Positions 13,132 through 25,700 of a DNA stretch of 64,000 nucleotides are shown here, one piece after another. Positions within the stretch are counted from its first letter, which is position 1, and every line of letters begins with the position of its first letter. The DNA lies in assembly GCF_000003855.2 (NCBI RefSeq), contig NW_003101682.1, positions 4,720,744 to 4,784,743 on the forward strand. Direction: 5' to 3'. The DNA comes from Blastomyces gilchristii SLH14081 (lineage: Eukaryota > Ascomycota > Eurotiomycetes > Onygenales > Ajellomycetaceae). The notes under the pieces were generated by a model. That model made no database searches and was not told the DNA's origin. It was given only the letters and a program-made list of their open reading frames with translations. The position numbers and the translations under genes are program-made.

Positions 13132-13521
13132 GATCTGACAGGGCCTTTAATCCCTGCACAGTGAGATATATTAAATCTAGTTTTAATATTTCAATATTCA
13201 ATAGATTCTGTAAGAGATTGAGAACAGTAATACTAGATTTCTATTGAATTTAAGAATTAACTCTATATTAATATAATCATTGATAATGTCTTCTATTTTA
13301 AGATATAAATAACCAGTTTCTCTACATTCTGCTGACAATATTTATATTATTATATAGAAACAGACTTATATTCTCTATAATATCAAGACTCTGAAGAGAG
13401 AAAGTCTTGATAGAGAGTATACAGTAGTATATATCTTAGCAGTTTCTATCTCATTCTTCTACAGCAGTTAATATTAAAAAAAAACAAGATCTTAGAATAG
13501 TTTTTTACTTATCTTAAAAAA

Positions 13522-13621
13522 NNNNNNNNNNNNNNNNNNNNNNNNNNNNNNNNNNNNNNNNNNNNNNNNNNNNNNNNNNNNNNNNNNNNNNNNNNNNNNN
13601 NNNNNNNNNNNNNNNNNNNNN
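13522..13621. other. Assembly gap (100 N)
   Basis: A run of 100 N inside the LINE 1 5' UTR. The matching stretch at 61.42-61.49 kb suggests roughly 70 bp are really missing there, so 100 is probably a placeholder size. Confidence 0.9.
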
Positions 13622-14177
13622 TGTCATAATTTCATATTCTTTTAAGTAAGAATTACTTTTTCAGTGACTGAAGAGCTTTTATTAATACTTAATTCTTTTT
13701 TATACTCTCTATTAACTGATTTGAGTTGTATACTTATTGTGTGAGAAGAATTAAATGATGTAGAATAAAATTGAATAGTTTTAATCAATTTCTCTGTAAA
13801 AAATTGATTTATTTTTTTGTCAGTTTTTCTCTTAAAAACTGTTATATTATCTGATTTATTATTAATTGATATTATACTTTTTCTCACTATATCTCAAGAA
13901 AGAGATTGTAAAGATTTTATTAATTTAGCTTAAATATCAATTTTAGTTTATTAGATTCTTTTCAAAAATCTAATCTAGTTACTGAACTAGTGTGAAAAAA
14001 ATCCAGTGTTTTATATACAAAAGTCTTTTATTCTTCTTTTAAAACAGTCTGATCAACTTTTCAATTGAAAACAGACTTAGAAATCTCTTAATTGAAACAG
14101 TCTGATTAATCTTTCAAAAGAGTTTAATATATATCTTAATTAAAACAGTCTGATCAACTTTTTATTAAGTGAGAACA

Positions 14178-15779
14178 ATGAGTTTAAAAATACACTCATT
14201 TGATATGAAAAAAGATGCTTTCTCAAATGCTATTTCTGAGATTGAAATTCTGAAGAGAAGAAAGAAAGAAGAAATAGAGAAATAATAAGTTCTTGAAATA
14301 CAGAAACTTGAAAAAGTAAGCAAGATTCTTAAAAAGCAGTGTCTGAGTGAGATGAATGAAGAAGTTCTGTTAATTCTTCATACTCAGACTAGATAACTAC
14401 AGAAGATGATCAAGTTCAAACTTGGAATTTCAAACACAGTTTAAAAAACATTGAAAATTTCTAGTACAATCACTGACTTCTTATCTTGCTATTCTTTCTC
14501 TTTTTCTACTTCTTCTTCTTCTTTGAATCAGAAGAAAACATATGCTCAAGCAGCTGAATCTGCTGTCTCTAAATCTGCTATCTCAAAACCTGCTCAAGAT
14601 TCTGAGAAAACTGAGAAGAATAATACTCATACATCTATTCATAGAAAAGTGAAGAAAAAAATGTAAAAGAAGAAAAACTTTCAAATCTTCAGAAATAGAA
14701 GACTTATTATCAAAGTCTTAAATCAAGACATCTTACAAAGAAACAAGCTAAACTCAAATCTCATTTTCAGAATCAGAAATGAAATTAATCAGCAGTTATT
14801 TTCTCAGTTAATAACTGATATTAAAGTTCAAAAATAACTTATAACTTCAATTGAGTCATTCTTCTTTGAAAATTTTATTATTCTGATTATAATACCTGAA
14901 TTCAGTGCAGAATTCCTGATCCAGAATGAGAATCTCTGAAAATCAGTAGTAGAATCTTTGTTAAACACAATAATTCTATCTGAGAGAGATGAAAAGTGAG
15001 ATAATTTCATTCTTCATGATATTTCAGTTGAAATTTTTCACTGTGAAGAAGAAATGCTAGTTCTTAAAAATGAATTAGAAGAATACAAGTCTATTTAACT
15101 GAGAAAAGAGCCTGTATGACTAAATTCAATTGAGTTCAGATAAAGCAGAAGAAATGCCTCTATTCTAGTATATACAAAGACACTTGAACAGTCAAAGATC
15201 TCTGAAGTAAGAGTAGCAGATTTGAAAATGAGAGTTCATGAATTCAAAGACTCAAGAATGAATCTCAAAGCTCAAACACAGTGTTCAAACTGTTAAAGAT
15301 ATGAACACTTTACAATCTTCTGTTTAAGAGACTCAAAATGTGCATTCTGTGTCAGAGATCACAAAACTAGTGAGTATAAATGTGAAACATGCTCAAAAAG
15401 AGATAAAATATGTCAATATACTCTGCTTAAATACTCTAATTGCAAAGCAAAACATGCATCTAGCTCAAAAGAATGTATATTTCCTTCAAGAACTCAAAAG
15501 AACTGAAGAAAAGATGAAGCTCAAAGTAAATCTAGAACTGAAGAGAATAGTTAAACTAGTAGACTCACAACTACAAGCTTAAAAAGAAGAAACTCTTAAC
15601 TATCTAAATCTTCAAACTTCAATTCTTCAGCTAAATGTAAACAGAATTTGAATTCTCAAACTTCTGTTAAGATTAGAGAATTAAGAAATAACTCTAGTAA
15701 TAAACTAGATATAATGTAAGCAGTTGAGATTTCTACTTTTCAGAATAGCTATAATCTACTATCTGATGATAGTAATTAG
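14178..15779 (+). pseudogene. LINE 1 ORF1 (gag-like, zinc knuckles), broken
   Basis: A 533-codon frame from ATG 14178 to TAG 15777-15779 with no net frameshift but several internal stops. In order: a lysine-rich N-terminus, a Ser-rich stretch, an SAISK-type repeat (two units here, three in the other copies), a central region, and three cysteine motifs near 15270-15480 (a CX2CX4HX4C knuckle first). This layout is typical of ORF1 proteins of Tad/I-like LINEs, which bind element RNA. No protein is expected. Confidence 0.85.
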
Positions 15780-15802
15780 ATTCTCCTCTACTCTCTTTTA
15801 AT

Positions 15803-18800
15803 ATGAATATACAATAAAAACAACAAAAAAAGTTTAAAAACTCTTCAAAAATCACATTTATTCAAAATAATGTAGATAGAAACTTAAATTGTATTTATTC
15901 TTATCTTCAAATTATATTTGAATAAAAAGTTAATTTTATACTACTTCAGAAGCCAAATTTTAATACTGAGTAAAAATATATCATTTCTCATTCAAGCTAC
16001 TACTGCTTTCTATCTCAAAAGTCTGAGATAAAGTCAAGAGTAGTGATCTATGAAAGAAAGAGATCAAGATATTAATTTAATCTAAGATTTAATATCATGT
16101 CTGCCCCTGATATTCTGGTGAATAATATTATAGATAAGGAGAATAAGTTAGATACTATACAGCTCATAAATATCTATAATGAAAAGTCATTGAAGAAAAA
16201 TAATAATATCTGAACAATTAATAGAGAATTTCTGAACATAACTTTATCAAGAAACTCTATAACTATAGAAGATTTCAATGCACATTATCTCTTATGAAAT
16301 TCAGAATGCAAAAGAGTAATAAGAGCTGATAATCTGATTGAATGAATCTTTGAGCATTCAATAGATTTAGTTAACAAGTCTGATCAATAAACATTCTTTA
16401 GAAAAGATATGAAACAGAAATCTATTATAGATCTAATCTTCATGTCATAAAATCTAATGAAAAAAGACTTGTAAACTGATTTATTAATTCAAATGAGACA
16501 TCAGAATCAGATTATAAGATTATTCAATTTGATATTGAACTGAGTGAGAAATAAATGAGTGAAAACTCTCTTCTCTCTAATCAGTTTAATTTTGAAAAAG
16601 CTGACTGAAAGGCAGTTGAAGAAAGTATAAAACTATTAAAATCTGAAAGATAGAGTGAGCTATATTAAAATACTGATCAAGATATCTCAAATGAAATGCT
16701 TGAGAATAGAGTGAAGCTCATTACATCTATTATTCTGACAAGTGTTAAAGATAATATTTCAAAGAGAAAGTCTTCTAAGTATTCAAAATCTTGATGAAAT
16801 GAGAATATCACATCTAAAAGAAAACAATTGACTACTGTTAGAAGAGATTGAAAGAATGATATAATTTCTGAAAGAGTTCAAAGCTGTCAGAAATGAATAC
16901 TTTTCAGATATTAAAAGAGCTAAAACAGACTGCTGAAATAAATTTCTTGAAAAAGCATAAGAAAGGAAAGTTTTTAAAGCTTTTAACTATACTAAAACAA
17001 GAAGTGTAGTAAAACTTTCAATCTTAGAATATAAGTTTCAGAATGAATTATATACAGTAAACTCTTTTAAGAAAAAATTTTAAACTTTTATAAGAACTCT
17101 CTTTCAAAACTCATTAGATTCAGATTCAGAGAAAGAGAATATGTCACTTCTTAACTATATTAATGAAAATGACTGAGAATGACCTGATCTTACATAAGAT
17201 GAATTAGAGTCAGCTATCTTCTCAAGTTCAGTTAAAACTGCTACAGAGCCTGATTCAATTAATCACTTAATTATTCAAAATACATACTTCTACTTAAAGA
17301 AAGAATATTTTGAGCTCTTTTTCAATCTCTTGAAAAATGAATATCATTCTGAATACTGAAGAGAAGTCACTGAAGTGATACTTGCAAAATCTAAGAGAAA
17401 AACTTCAATTTTCAAGTTATATAGAGTAATATCTCTATTGAACTGTCTAGAAAAGATTTTAGAAAAGATAATAGCTACTCAACTATCTTTTATAAGCTCT
17501 ATCAGTAATTCTCTTTTATTCAGTGAATAAATGAGAGATAGAAAACAATGTTCTACAATTGACACTGTTCACTCAGTTATTCATAATATTCAAAGAGTAA
17601 AGTATGAAGATCTGATCTCAACTGCAGTTTTTATTGATATAAAAGAAACATTTAATCATATTTCAAAGTCAAAGTTAATTCAGACTTTGAGAATATTAAA
17701 ACTATCACTTTCTCTAATAAAATGAGTTAACTGTTTTATATCTAAAAGAATCATACAACTTTTCTTTGATAAAATGAAATATGACAAGACTGAGATAAAA
17801 ATAGAAGTACTGTAAGAATCTTCAATCTCACTGATTTTATTTGTAATATACACTGTATATCTATTCAAAGATAGAAATATAAGAATAGTGTAATCTCTGA
17901 GTTATATAAATGATATTAATCTACTCTAAAGCTCAAAAACTATTAAAGAGAATTTAAAAGTGATTGAAGAAGCTGTAAAGAAAATCTTTGTTAGAGCAGA
18001 TATCAATCAAATTCAATTTAATATAAATAAAACTGAGTTAATTCATTTCTTTTCTAGATTCAATGAGAAAGAACTATCTCTAACTCTTTTAAATAGAGAG
18101 ATTAAACCCAGTGTAAATGTCAAATAGTTAGAAGTATATTTCAACTTCCAGTTGAATTTTAAATATCACATTCAATAAAGAACTGTTAAGACAGAAAGAC
18201 TATTGAATAACATAATCAGACTATTAAATACAGAGAAAGATCTATTCTTTCAGACTATGAGACAGTTATATATAGTCTGTATTATTCAAGTAGCTGATTA
18301 TAAAGTTCAAGTTTGATAAAATAATCAAGAGAATTTCACTGAACTCTTTCAAAGTCTGTAAAACAGAGCTTTGAGAAGAATTCTGAAAGCATTCAAATCA
18401 TCTTCTATTGAAGCAATGAAAATTGAAGCTTCACTTTCTTCTCTTGCTATTAGATTTGAAAAGATCTGCATGAACTATGCTCTGAGAGTTATAAAGATAA
18501 GCTCAAATTATATAATCAGAGAAAGAGTCTCTTCTTTATTTTCATTAATTAACTCTGAAAATGAACTGGATTGAAATAGATTTCTTGATTGAAATGAAAA
18601 TAATTCTTCAAAGAAAATATCTTCTCAACTGTACAGGCTATACTCTCTGATTAAAAATCAATTTTCTTCTTTAAATATTGAAAAAGTTGATCATGAGAAG
18701 ATATCTCTGTGGAGAGAAAAGCTTGAATCTCTTATAGACTTATAAATAAGTGAACTATCTAAGAAGAAAGAATATGAACAATATTTGAAGAGAATTTTTA

Positions 18801-19755
18801 CAATTAATATAAAAGACTCTATTCTGATTTATTCAGATGACTTAAAAAATGAGAATTTGAATAGATTAGACACAGACATTGCTTATACTGAAGAAAATAT
18901 TAATTTTTCTCAGATTTCTGAAATTTAGACTGTGAATCTAAAGTCTTTGATACTGAACTATTTAAAATAGTGAAAGCTTTCAAACTCATTGAAATAAAAT
19001 CTCATAAAAGAGAAAATAGTTTGAAAGAGATATGAATATTCTCTGATAGTCAAGCTGCTTTGAAAAGACTTAGAAATAGTCAGATTCATAATGATCAAAT
19101 AAATCTTGAACTGATCTTAAACTCTGTTTTAAAAATTCAAAAGAGAAGAACATCAAAGCAGATAATTTATCTACACTGAGTATCTGCTTATATAAATATT
19201 CATGACAATGAATTGGCTAATTCAGCTGTAAAAAAAGATTCAGAACTAAGCAGATCTATTCAAAAAATTATGTCCTAGTCTTTTATAAAGAGAAAAATAA
19301 AAGAATCTTGTCTAGATAAGTGAAATGAAAGCTGACAGAAATAAAAGAAGAGTATACATTATTCAAGATTTGAAATAAAACTCAAGTGAAAATCTTGTTT
19401 AATTAAATATAAAAAGAAAATATTCTCATCTATAATACAGCTGAAACTAGAACATGGCTATTTCAAATCTTATATACAAAGATTTAATGATAGATTTGAT
19501 TCAATAAAATACTCATTCTGCAATGCAAATGAGAATTCTGAGTATATTATAATGCACTGTGTATTATACAATAGTCTCAGAGTTAGATTGAAAGAGAAGT
19601 ATGATCTAAATCAATTAAATATGAGATTCTTATTCTCAACTGAGACAGGAATTAAATACTTAATAGACTTTCTATCAGAAACTCAAGCAGCTATAAGAAA
19701 ATGACTAAATTCAGAAATATCTGAATATGAAGAGGAGGAAATCAATCAGATATAG
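15803..19755 (+). pseudogene. LINE 1 ORF2 (endonuclease-reverse transcriptase-RNase H), broken
   Basis: Starts at ATG 15803, 23 bp after ORF1. An AP-like endonuclease is read at about 15.86-16.45 kb (EDFNAH block near 16270). Reverse transcriptase is read at about 17.2-18.3 kb (AVFIDIKETF block near 17620-17660, then a YINDINLL block). RNase H is read at about 18.95-19.25 kb (FSDSQAALKRL). The stop is near 19753. Stops are mostly TGA at tryptophan positions, and the total length implies a small frameshift. The LINE 2 copy gives an in-frame length of 1,320 codons. Confidence 0.88.
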
Positions 19756-20126
19756 TCTGTTAAAACAGCTATATACTATCTTTTAATAATTTGTTTTGTT
19801 ATAGTCTCTCTTTACTTTATCTTTTTCTTTCAATTCTCTTCTATCTATCTATTTAATGTGTCTATCTTTAAGACTGTGTTCTCTTTTCCTTTGTCATGAT
19901 ATTGTTAAATGATTTCAAAGTATCAGAAGATATTAAGACACTGCAATTTGTAAACAGTTTTTGTATTCTGAGCTGAAATTTTCTGATTTTGCATATCTGA
20001 AATTAATGACTGTATAATAGTTAACTTTACAGATATAGGAAAAACTCTGAGAACTAAAAGTGCTCAGGTAGATGTCATAGTCTCTGACTGCATACATCTA
20101 TAATTGAAGAATAATAATAATAATAC

Positions 20127-20714
20127 CTTACTGAATTTGAGACAGATTCACTGAAAACACTTGTCTGTGTAGTTAAGAGTAGTTTATACAGTCTGAACTC
20201 TGCAGTAAAGATCTGATATAATTACTTAATAGCTCTGATAAGTAATCTTGAATTTGCAGTTAGTATCTATAATTCAGTACTCTGATAATACATATTCAGA
20301 TATCATCTATATATAATAATCTACATTGATAATCTTAATATTATATCTGAAGTTTCTGAGAATACTGATTGACTAGTAAGTATACTCAGTGAGAAATTGA
20401 AAGTCAAGAATCTACATGAATTAACTAAGTATTTAAGTTTGAAAGTTAATTATTCTGACAAAGAAATTAAGTTAATATATTGCTAATATACTAAATATGT
20501 TATTAAAGATTTCTATCTTAATAATATAGTTATTATTCAAAAACTGTTGAAGAATGAATTCTACATCAATAATTTCTCTATATCTGAGAAAGAGACTGAT
20601 TTTACAGTGCAGTGATATTATTATGATATGAGCTGCTTATAATATCTTGCAGTTAAAACACATTCTGATATCACTTACACTATCTTACTACTCACTCAAT
20701 AGAATGTCGATTTA
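20127..20714 (+). pseudogene. Copia reverse transcriptase fragment 2
   Basis: The plus-strand frame reads the second half of a Ty1/Copia reverse transcriptase: KSSLYSLN (KSLYGLKQ family), a YIDNLNII block near 20320-20345 (YVDD family), LKVKNLHELTKYL, and YLAVKTHSDITY near the end. It is cut at 20714 by Gypsy-1B and resumes at 27971. Several stops are present. Confidence 0.88.
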
Positions 20715-20972
20715 TATAAGAATAAGTACTCACAGGCGATTATTCAGGTGTTTGCAGCTTAGCGTGATATGTACTGTTAACTACTAGAAGTATTCACAGT
20801 AGAAAGATAAAATGTAGAAATCAAATGTATAATAGCATTCAAGCTGAGTTGCAAATAGTATTCATGAACTCTAGTCTATATAGTTGTGTGTAGTCAAGGG
20901 CCGCTAGCCCTATTGATTACACAAGAGATAGAAATAGAGATAAAGAATCTGTGAGAAGCAGGATTTCTTACA
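20715..20972 (-). repeat. Gypsy-1B 3' LTR
   Basis: 258 bp. The outer left end keeps GGCGATT and TAGCGTG. The inner right end is mutated (AATCTGTGAGAAGCAGG). Confidence 0.95.
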
Positions 20973-21842
20973 TATTCCTCCCTCTTTAAGACTTTGTCTG
21001 TGAAGTCTTTCACTGAGTGACTTCATAGAATCAGCTCAGCACTGCAGTGATACTCACTAAAAATTCTTCATATCTATAAAAGAATCTCAGTGAGGAAAAA
21101 TCCCTTATTATTATAAAGAGAAAAGAGTCTATCACTCAGTTTCTTATTCTGTGAGATTCTTTATAGTCTACAGATTCTTCTCTGACTATTATATAGATTT
21201 ATCTCACATCTTTTATACAGAAGAATTTCAGTTGACTCTTAATCATTTTCATAAGATTCTTGTATAATTATCACACAGATTCATCTCACAGGTGAATCAC
21301 TCTCTGTGAGATTATTCTCATCAAAGAGAAGTATTTATAAGTTAATCTTTCACTCATTCTTATAAATCATTATTCTTTAACACTGTAGAATTATGAGGAA
21401 TTTTCTATTCTTTTATCAACTCTGTAGAATTATAGAATCAAGATGTTTATAGTCTGTAATTACTCTTTATAGTTATATAGAAAGATTCAGATCTGTGATT
21501 CATAATCACTCTTATTTACTAGAGTGATCTGACTATTTCATAGAATCACTCACAGTGTAAGTAAACCTCTTTAGAGTAGTATAAATATCTCAGATCTGTC
21601 TGTAAAATCTCATCTTCTTTTCTCTTTTTCTGTAACAGCTTTTATTCTCATAAACTGTGAGTATTTTCATTCATTTATAAAGTGTTTTCACTCAGATAAC
21701 AGAGAGAGAGTGTTTCTGACAATGTCTGTGTATTAATTCAAGAACTTCTCAAGAATAAAAATTTTTTTCAAATTTCAATATCTTTATAAATGATATCTGA
21801 CTGCTGTTAAGCTTCTTGTGAGTGTCTCTGTGACTTCTCTGA

Positions 21843-22577
21843 TCACTTTTTACCAGCTGATGAAGCAGGGGTGCTGCCGCCCATGATCACATCTTCATTC
21901 TTTCCAGCCCTGCCACTGCACCTGATATTCAGGCCAGCAATCAACCCTCTATCTCTCTCAGATCAGTCCCTGACTTCAAGCAGTGCAGTTTCTTTCTTTA
22001 CTGTAAGTCTTCTTATAAGTAATTTCTTACAGATTCTAGCTAACAGTTCTTGTAAAGCTTCTGGTGTTGTCAGTGTCTTCTGCAGTCTCACAGGCCTACA
22101 ATCATCTCCTCTCTGCCCGCACAATCTCTGACCAGGCATATATGAATATGCCTAGGTTTCTCATCAATGGTCCTCGCGCCGCAGCGCATTTCTGCAATCT
22201 CATTGTCAATGAGAGATGAGTCCCCAGGTACTCACAAAATCTAGATAATCAAGGCAATGTGAATGCTATGAATTCATGATAGAAGTTAATCTGAACAGAT
22301 GAGTTCTCTCTCTGTGTCTTAATTATTTCTGAGCTGAATACTTCAGCACAACTGAGAAAGTGAACACAGCTTTATGAGAAATATCTGATCACACACACAG
22401 ATGATCAGTTCTCAAGACTCTGCTGCAACTGTGTATATTCTGATGTCTAGCTTCTCTGAAGTCTGTGCATTTCTGATAATTTTCATATTAAATGTAATAA
22501 TTATCTATACTGCAGGCATGATACTCTCTGCTTCTTTAAAGAGAGAAATTAATAGTTATAAGAGAATTGAGTGTCAT
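21843..22577 (-). pseudogene. Gypsy-1B accessory ORF3, best-preserved copy
   Basis: A 245-codon frame from ATG 22577 to TGA 21845-21843, sense to pol and lying between pol and the 3' LTR. It has the same length as in Gypsy-1C. The N-terminal third carries cysteines (YENYQKCTDFREA here, CEDC-KC in 1C). The C-terminal third is helical and charged (PEALQELLARICKKLL, LTVKKETALLEVRD). Internal stops fit tryptophan or glutamine codons hit by C-to-T change. The last 360 bp keep unusually many CC, GG and CG dinucleotides. I do not recognise the protein. It could be a nucleic-acid-binding accessory factor, but that is inference. Confidence 0.6.
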
Positions 22578-22719
22578 AAGTATTAAGAGTGTAAGTGTGA
22601 GTTTTCTTTATTTTTTCTGTATTAATCTTTAAATTGTGTTCACAGCTCTGTTATTTTCTGTTTTTTAGCTTTTAATAAGACTATAATTTCTTCTTTTCTT
22701 ATGTATACTGTGAACTGTT

Positions 22720-25700
22720 TATTTCAGTAGAAACTTATTATCTTGTAGACTAGAGCTTGCAAATGACAGTGTTAATGTCTTTATTATAATCAGGTTCTTA
22801 GTGAAGATCACATTATTCTGACTTATCAGAATTTGTAGTATAAAAGTCATGTCTCAGCTTCTGCAGATATCTTATCTACTCAGATAATTCTTAAGTGAAC
22901 TTATTTATCTTGTTAGAATACTCTTATCACTGAATCTTGAATCAGAGCTTATGATCTCACTTCTCTGAGTTAATAATTTCTTTAATCTGATATTCTCTTT
23001 CACTCTCTAGTACTTCACAGACAGAGTGATAAGTCATAGAATTCTCTTCTAAGAATTTCTTATATTTACAGAGCAAAGAGACATGAAAAATATTATATAT
23101 TTATAACTTAGATAATAGTTTCAATCTATAGAACTATAAGCTAACTTTCTTTATAATCTTATAAGACTCTATTTATAAGAGATTCAGCTTCTTACTAGAT
23201 CTCTGTATAATGATATTTTCTAGACTCAGTCAGACTCTATCATCTTTCTTGAAACTCTTTATAATATGCTTAAAGTCATAGTATCTCTTCTGATACTCTT
23301 GAGTCTTTCTCAAGAATTTACAGACTTTCTCTTAGATCTTCTGAATTCTCTCAGTCTGTTCACAGACATCACTTCACTCTATAGTGTACTCTTATGAGTT
23401 TATCAAGATCATCTACAGATGAGTCTCAGTAAGCATCTCAAAGAGAGTTTTATCTGTGCTGACATATTTTAAGTTGTTGTATATAAACTCTATAAGTGAT
23501 AATTAATACACTCAGTTATTCTGATTATAATTAATAAAGCACTGCAGATACTGTTTCAATATACTTATCAGATATTCTATCTGATTATCTGTCTGTTGAT
23601 AAAAAGCTGTGCTTAAATCTTATAAGATTTTCAGTATAGTTATCAGATCAGATTAGAACTCTTCTATAAAGATTGATTCTCTGTCTGAGACAATGTTTAC
23701 AGATAATTCATGCAACTGAATCATATTATGAATAAAGATATGAGTTAAATTCTTTGACTTCAAGTTCTTACAGATGAATATAAAGTGTGCTATCTTGATA
23801 AAGTAATTCACTATCATCAGCACACTGTTAAAACAGATATTATATATATTCTTGCTTTCTGAGAGACTTATAAGAGTATTCATTTCTAGCTGTTTTCAAG
23901 GTTTCTGTGAGATGAATAGAGAAGTAAGTTCTTTATATAATCTGAACTGCACTATTCATGAATTCTGATAAATAGTATAAGAATTCACTATCTTCTTCAC
24001 AAGTTCTTATATCTTCAGTCAGAAGTATTTTCTTACAAGTAACTCATGAGTTCTAGTGTCTATAAAATAACCTGCTAGAGAAGAGTTATAATGCCTTTTA
24101 ATAAGTTCTATATATAGAAACTTATTTATGAGCATATAAATCCAGTCCTCTTTTTATAAGAGATTATTTAAGTTTCTTCAATTCTTTATTTCTGCAGGAT
24201 TGATTTCTATCATAAGTAGTTTTTAAATATACTAAGCATATTCATTCTTCAGTTGCAGTTCAGACAATCTGAATAGAAGATCTTATAAAGACTTATACTC
24301 TGTTTCTTCTTGCATCAGATCTTCTACAGTGCTTCTCAAAGCTCACAAATTCTTCAGATTATAGATACCCTCTTCAAGAATTCTTGCAGAGATTCTCAGA
24401 GTGTTAACTCTCAGTGTTATAGAGAGTAGTTGTACAGACTTCTTTTCTCTCTCTTTTCTCTTCTCTTATAGAGAATTGAGAGACTCTTCAGTCAATCTCT
24501 TTACAACACTCAGTCTAAGCATTCTGTAAAGCTTTTCTGCTTTCTCTAGTCTCTCTATATCTGTTGCTCTAATCTTCTTAATATAGTCTAATCTGTGAGA
24601 GAGTCTGTCTGCTGAGTTCTTAGTTCTCTTAATATATTCTATCTTGAATCAGAACTCACTCAGTCTCTGAGCTCAGTGAATCTATCACTGTGAGAGTTTC
24701 TTAATTAAAGTAAACTATTATAAGCTGTTATAATCAGTTCTAATAGTAATCACTGTTATAAGATTCTCAAAGTAGTGATATCAGTGATGAAAGAATTTCA
24801 CTATTATAAGAAGCTTCTGATTATAAATGTTATAGTTGATCTTCACAGATTATATCTTCTGTGAGAAAAAGATCACTAAAACTCAGTTCTTATTTAGCTG
24901 TAGTTATAAGACTATTTCTGAAATTATAAAGAAGAAGACATCTGTCTTCAATCTGATTAAGAGTAAGAGATTAAAGTAGAACAGTATCACTGTATCTATG
25001 AATATCTATTTCAATCTTACAAAGATCTCATAAGCTTCTAAGATAAGAAAGTTCTCACAGTTCTCTCTTCTTAATAATCTTTTTATTCTCTATTTATAGA
25101 ATGATTTCTTCTTATTTTCACTCTTCAGCATATCTATAAGAGTTAAGAAGATTCTTATAAATATAAAGATAAATTATCTATAGAAATTCACAAAGCTCAG
25201 AAAGATCTGAATCTCATGAATACTAGTTAACTCTGATTATAATAGAATAGTCTCAACTTATGAAGATTTCATCTGAATATCATTTGCAGTAATTATATAT
25301 TCTAGGAAATTAATCTGACAGACACTGAAGTTGCACTTTGTAAGCTTAATATACAGTTCTGCCTTATCTAAGATCTTTAACACACTTCATACATGCTCAG
25401 TGTGTTCTTCCTTCTTTATGAAGTACATCATCATATTATTCAGATATATTATTACAAAGACATTCAGATATATATGAAGTATTTTATTAATGAAAGACTG
25501 CAATATTACAGGAATATTAGTCAGATTAAAAGACATTACTAGATATTCAAACAATCTCAGTGCAGTTCTAAAGACAGTCTTTTATTCATTCTCAGACTAT
25601 ATTTACAGCTGTGTATATATATTAATTATATTCAGTTATATGAATATAACAGCTTCTGTGAGATAATTAATCATATTCTCAATCAGAGATAGAGAATAGT

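Larger units (their letters stand above)
12479..14177 (+). other. LINE 1 5' UTR
   Basis: The first 250 bp keep GC-rich sequence (for example AACCCGCCGATAGATCCATC) shared with the 5' ends of LINE 2 and the 60.5-kb LINE. Two tandem units follow at 12846-13131. The rest is AT-rich and includes the assembly gap. Short frames on both strands here are not genes. Confidence 0.8.
12479..20126 (+). mobile_element. LINE 1, full-length Tad-like non-LTR retrotransposon
   Basis: About 7.65 kb: a long 5' UTR with tandem units, ORF1 (gag-like with zinc knuckles), ORF2 (endonuclease, reverse transcriptase, RNase H), a 3' UTR and an (AAT)n tail at about 20110-20125. It is flanked by CTTACTGAA at 12470-12478 and 20127-20135. 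The length agrees with LINE 2 (7,639 bp). It contains a 100-N assembly gap. The ORF order and RNase H fit the Tad clade of fungal LINEs. Confidence 0.92.

Noticed and set aside
21871..22131. 86-codon plus-strand frame, also seen antisense in Gypsy-1C (35239-35499)
   Set aside because: Antisense shadow of the accessory ORF3. Its openness follows from the sense frame and low CpG, and the sense frame is the longer, equal-length one.
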